From JAAYCI01 sp964550985 (GTDB lineage Bacteria; Bacillota; Clostridia; Oscillospirales; Ruminococcaceae), in contig CAZKBM010000072.1 in the NCBI GenBank assembly GCA_964550985.1, positions 1 to 15,789 of the forward strand: a stretch of 15,789 nucleotides of DNA, in the 5' to 3' direction. The position numbers and the translations under genes are program-made. The notes beneath the pieces are model-generated. The model did not search any database and was not told the DNA's origin. It was given only the letters and a program-made list of their open reading frames with translations. Positions 14,529 through 15,789 of this stretch are shown here, in pieces; the stretch's first letter is position 1, and every line of letters starts with the position of its first letter.

Positions 14529-15077
14529 TTACCCTGGCGCTGGGTTTTTGGCCTGTAGATGGGCCAAAAGAGGGCCCAGCTGTTCAGGGTTTGCAAAAAG
14601 AATATCGCCGCCAAAATGATCGATTAGTTCCAAGTCCTCCCGTGTACGTTCACTGGGGGGCTTTTTTTCGGCTGCCATTTTGGGCATACGCATTATCCAT
14701 CTGTGCAGGCCGCTCATCTGGCTAAAAAGGATGTCGCCCTGCAGGGCAAAGGCTTCAAATTTGCCCTGCCACTCTGCCGGCAGGTTTTGCTGTGCTATGG
14801 TTTTGTAGGTGCCGCTTTGGCGGGGGTTTGTCATGCCCACCATGAACAGAACCCAGGTTTTACTATCGTCTCTGCCCAGTTTTGACAAAAACTTTTTTAG
14901 GCCCGCAATTTTACCGGCATAAACACCGCCGCCATAAATAACCGTATCATAGGCGTTTAAGGCGCTGGGCGTTACCACTTTTTGCTCTAGGGCAGGGCAG
15001 TTAAGCGTACCTGCCAGCCATTGGGCATATTTTTTAGCGCTGCCGTACCGCGAGGTATACACAACCACTGCATTCAT
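14529..15077 (-). CDS. Flavodoxin-domain protein (HemG/Flavodoxin_5-like)
   Basis: A protein of 182 residues that should bind FMN and act in electron transfer or as a flavin-dependent oxidoreductase in the cytosol. VVVYTSRYGSAKKYAQWLA (3-21) is the flavodoxin phosphate-binding loop and first helix, and VIYGGGVYAGKIAG the second flavin loop. The C-terminal segment (MSGLHRWIMRM, then DHFGGDILF) resembles the HemG-like branch more than electron-carrier flavodoxins. HemG oxidises protoporphyrinogen, but no haem genes are nearby, so that activity is not claimed. The start at 15077 has GGGAG 8 nt upstream. Second gene of an operon behind a MarR regulator (81-nt gap), which suggests induction by an oxidant, phenolic compound or other ligand of that regulator. 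Confidence 0.87.
   Translation of the reverse strand: MNAVVVYTSRYGSAKKYAQWLAGTLNCPALEQKVVTPSALNAYDTVIYGGGVYAGKIAGLKKFLSKLGRDDSKTWVLFMVGMTNPRQSGTYKTIAQQNLPAEWQGKFEAFALQGDILFSQMSGLHRWIMRMPKMAAEKKPPSERTREDLELIDHFGGDILFANPEQLGPLLAHLQAKNPAPG
14546..14569. terminator. Hairpin between converging recQ and flavodoxin genes
   Basis: TTTTGGCC and GGCCAAAA form a perfect 8-bp stem with an 8-nt loop, inside the last codons of the flavodoxin gene and 30 nt past recQ. The A/T flanks could give bidirectional termination, but no separate T-tail is present after the stem. Confidence 0.35.
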
Positions 15078-15130
15078 TCAAATTTCTCCCATTCTTTTAC
15101 TATAAAGATGTGAGGTGTACAAAAGGGTGC

Positions 15131-15158
15131 TGACAGTAGGCATTGAGCGAGTATTCTA
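15131..15158 (+). repeat. Degenerate copy of the MarR operator/-35 sequence
   Basis: TGACAGTAGGCA (15131-15142) is identical to 12 nt of the MarR promoter-operator (minus strand, 15704-15693). With a 5-nt gap the match continues: CATTG, a G/C-rich pair of bases and TAT...TAT line up with CATTGCG and the -10 region. It lies in the gap between the MarR and flavodoxin genes, in the opposite orientation, and may be a second, weaker regulator site. Confidence 0.45.
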
Positions 15159-15632
15159 TCAATACACCCTTTCGCTGTCCTCCAAGGCCTTTTGCATCCT
15201 GTGCAGGTTTTCTATCATCTGCAGCGTTACCCTGGCGGCAATTTCACAGTCGCTGGCGTCAATACCCGCAAAAAGTTCGGCAAAAAAAACGCCGGCGTTT
15301 GCGGCCATCTCGCCCAGCAAACCTTCCCCTTTTGCGGTTATTTCCACGTTGCGGCTGCGGTGGTCGCTGGGGCTGGCTTGCAGGTTTACACAGCCCTGCC
15401 GCTGCAACACCTCCAGCATTTTTGCCACGTTCTGCCGGCTTGTGTCGGCCTCTTGGGCCAGGGCTGTAATGGTGGGCTGGGGGTTCTTCGGCATATCCTG
15501 CAGGGTGCGCAGTAAAAACCACTGCTTTGTAGAAAGGCCCTCCACCGTTTTATCGGCCACCCACTGCATTTTGTTTGCCAGCACAAAATTGCCGCCAAAC
15601 AAAATATACTGTTTGTTTTGGGGGATATTCAT
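15159..15632 (-). CDS. MarR-family transcriptional regulator
   Basis: A 157-residue winged-helix repressor-type protein. The DNA-binding core is about residues 30-105: STKQWFLLRTLQDM, then ITALAQEADTSRQNVAKMLEVLQRQGCVNL is the helix-turn-helix and QASPSDHRSRNVEITAKGEGLL is the wing with the family's D.R...V.LT.KG pattern. Helical ends form the dimer interface. Cys residues (one in the recognition region, one near the C-terminus) could sense oxidants, but this is only a possibility. GGAAGAGGAG lies just upstream of the ATG. It heads the operon with the flavodoxin gene. A perfect 18-bp inverted repeat covers its promoter, so it most likely represses itself and the flavodoxin until a ligand is bound. 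Confidence 0.93.
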   Translation of the reverse strand: MNIPQNKQYILFGGNFVLANKMQWVADKTVEGLSTKQWFLLRTLQDMPKNPQPTITALAQEADTSRQNVAKMLEVLQRQGCVNLQASPSDHRSRNVEITAKGEGLLGEMAANAGVFFAELFAGIDASDCEIAARVTLQMIENLHRMQKALEDSERVY

Positions 15633-15655
15633 TTTGCTCCTCTTCCTTTCATCAA

Positions 15656-15700
15656 AGTAGGCAACCCATTGCGCATATTATACGCAATGGGTTGCCTACT
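15656..15700. promoter_or_regulatory. Perfect 18-bp inverted repeat, probable MarR operator
   Basis: AGTAGGCAACCCATTGCG (15656-15673) and its exact reverse complement (15683-15700) flank a 9-nt centre that itself contains the -10 box and is palindromic but for one position. The arms fill the -35/-10 spacer and the start region of the MarR transcript, where a repressor would block RNA polymerase. Confidence 0.8.
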
Positions 15701-15705
15701 GTCAA
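15677..15705 (-). promoter_or_regulatory. Full-consensus sigma-A promoter of the MarR-flavodoxin operon
   Basis: On the minus strand TTGACA (15705-15700) and TATAAT (15682-15677) with a 17-nt spacer match the consensus at all twelve positions. Such a strong promoter is typically kept under tight repression, which fits the operator laid over it. Confidence 0.85.
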
Positions 15706-15743
15706 GTGATGCCGAGGGATACTGGTACTTTTGGGCAAATTAA

Positions 15744-15759
15744 CATAACATGAGTTATG
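15744..15759. promoter_or_regulatory. Small dyad upstream of the MarR promoter
   Basis: CATAAC-ATGA-GTTATG has 6-bp arms and lies 39 nt upstream of the -35 box. It may be an activator site or belong to a gene beyond the right edge. The rest of 15706-15789 shows no open frame or other feature. Confidence 0.3.
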
Positions 15760-15789
15760 CTGCTCTTGGCAGAAACGGCGAATGGCTGC

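Overview
The window looks like chromosomal DNA from an anaerobic, low-oxygen Firmicute, most likely a Clostridia/Oscillospiraceae-type gut or anoxic-habitat bacterium. The evidence is indirect: strong AGGAGG-like ribosome binding sites, sigma-A type promoters, an oxygen-sensitive ATP-driven double-cubane reductase pair, LytTR and WYL regulators, a DUF3788 protein, and a huge Gly/Ala-rich GLUG-repeat surface protein. No rRNA, tRNA, CRISPR array, integrase or transposase was seen.

Layout. (1) 1-261: the 5' part of a ModE-type winged-helix regulator runs off the left edge on the minus strand. (2) 373-7692: a LytTR response regulator (minus) and a 2006-residue GLUG-repeat cell-surface protein (plus) are transcribed divergently from a roughly 280-nt shared intergenic region. 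Both transcripts carry, 47-61 nt or less past the stop codon, a copy of the same ~110-nt element (copy A 373-482, copy B 7586-7692), so the pair is bracketed by inverted repeats. (3) 7759-9694, minus: a two-gene operon encodes a double-cubane-cluster reductase (2-hydroxyacyl-CoA dehydratase-like, E. coli YjiM type) and its ATPase activator (YjiL/HgdC type). (4) 9888-11122: a 65-residue single-span membrane protein and a WYL-domain regulator face away from each other with interleaved promoters. (5) 11271-12560, plus: DUF3788, TfoX-N and VOC/glyoxalase-fold small proteins sit in a probable operon. (6) 12669-14516, plus: RecQ helicase with its own promoter. (7) 14529-15705, minus: a MarR regulator and a flavodoxin-domain protein form an operon driven by a full-consensus promoter embedded in a perfect 18-bp inverted repeat, almost certainly its operator.

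How the parts may work together. The divergent LytTR/GLUG pair suggests a regulator controlling a surface adhesin-like protein; the regulator's receiver domain lacks its phospho-acceptor Asp (Ser57), so it may be controlled by something other than a histidine kinase. The DCCP pair is expected to couple ATP hydrolysis to low-potential electron transfer onto an unknown small substrate. The MarR-flavodoxin operon looks like a self-repressed redox or stress switch. The most unusual observations are the paired 3' elements flanking the LytTR/GLUG cassette, the perfect operator-promoter of the MarR operon with a degenerate second copy 540 bp away, and the small membrane protein paired with the WYL regulator.
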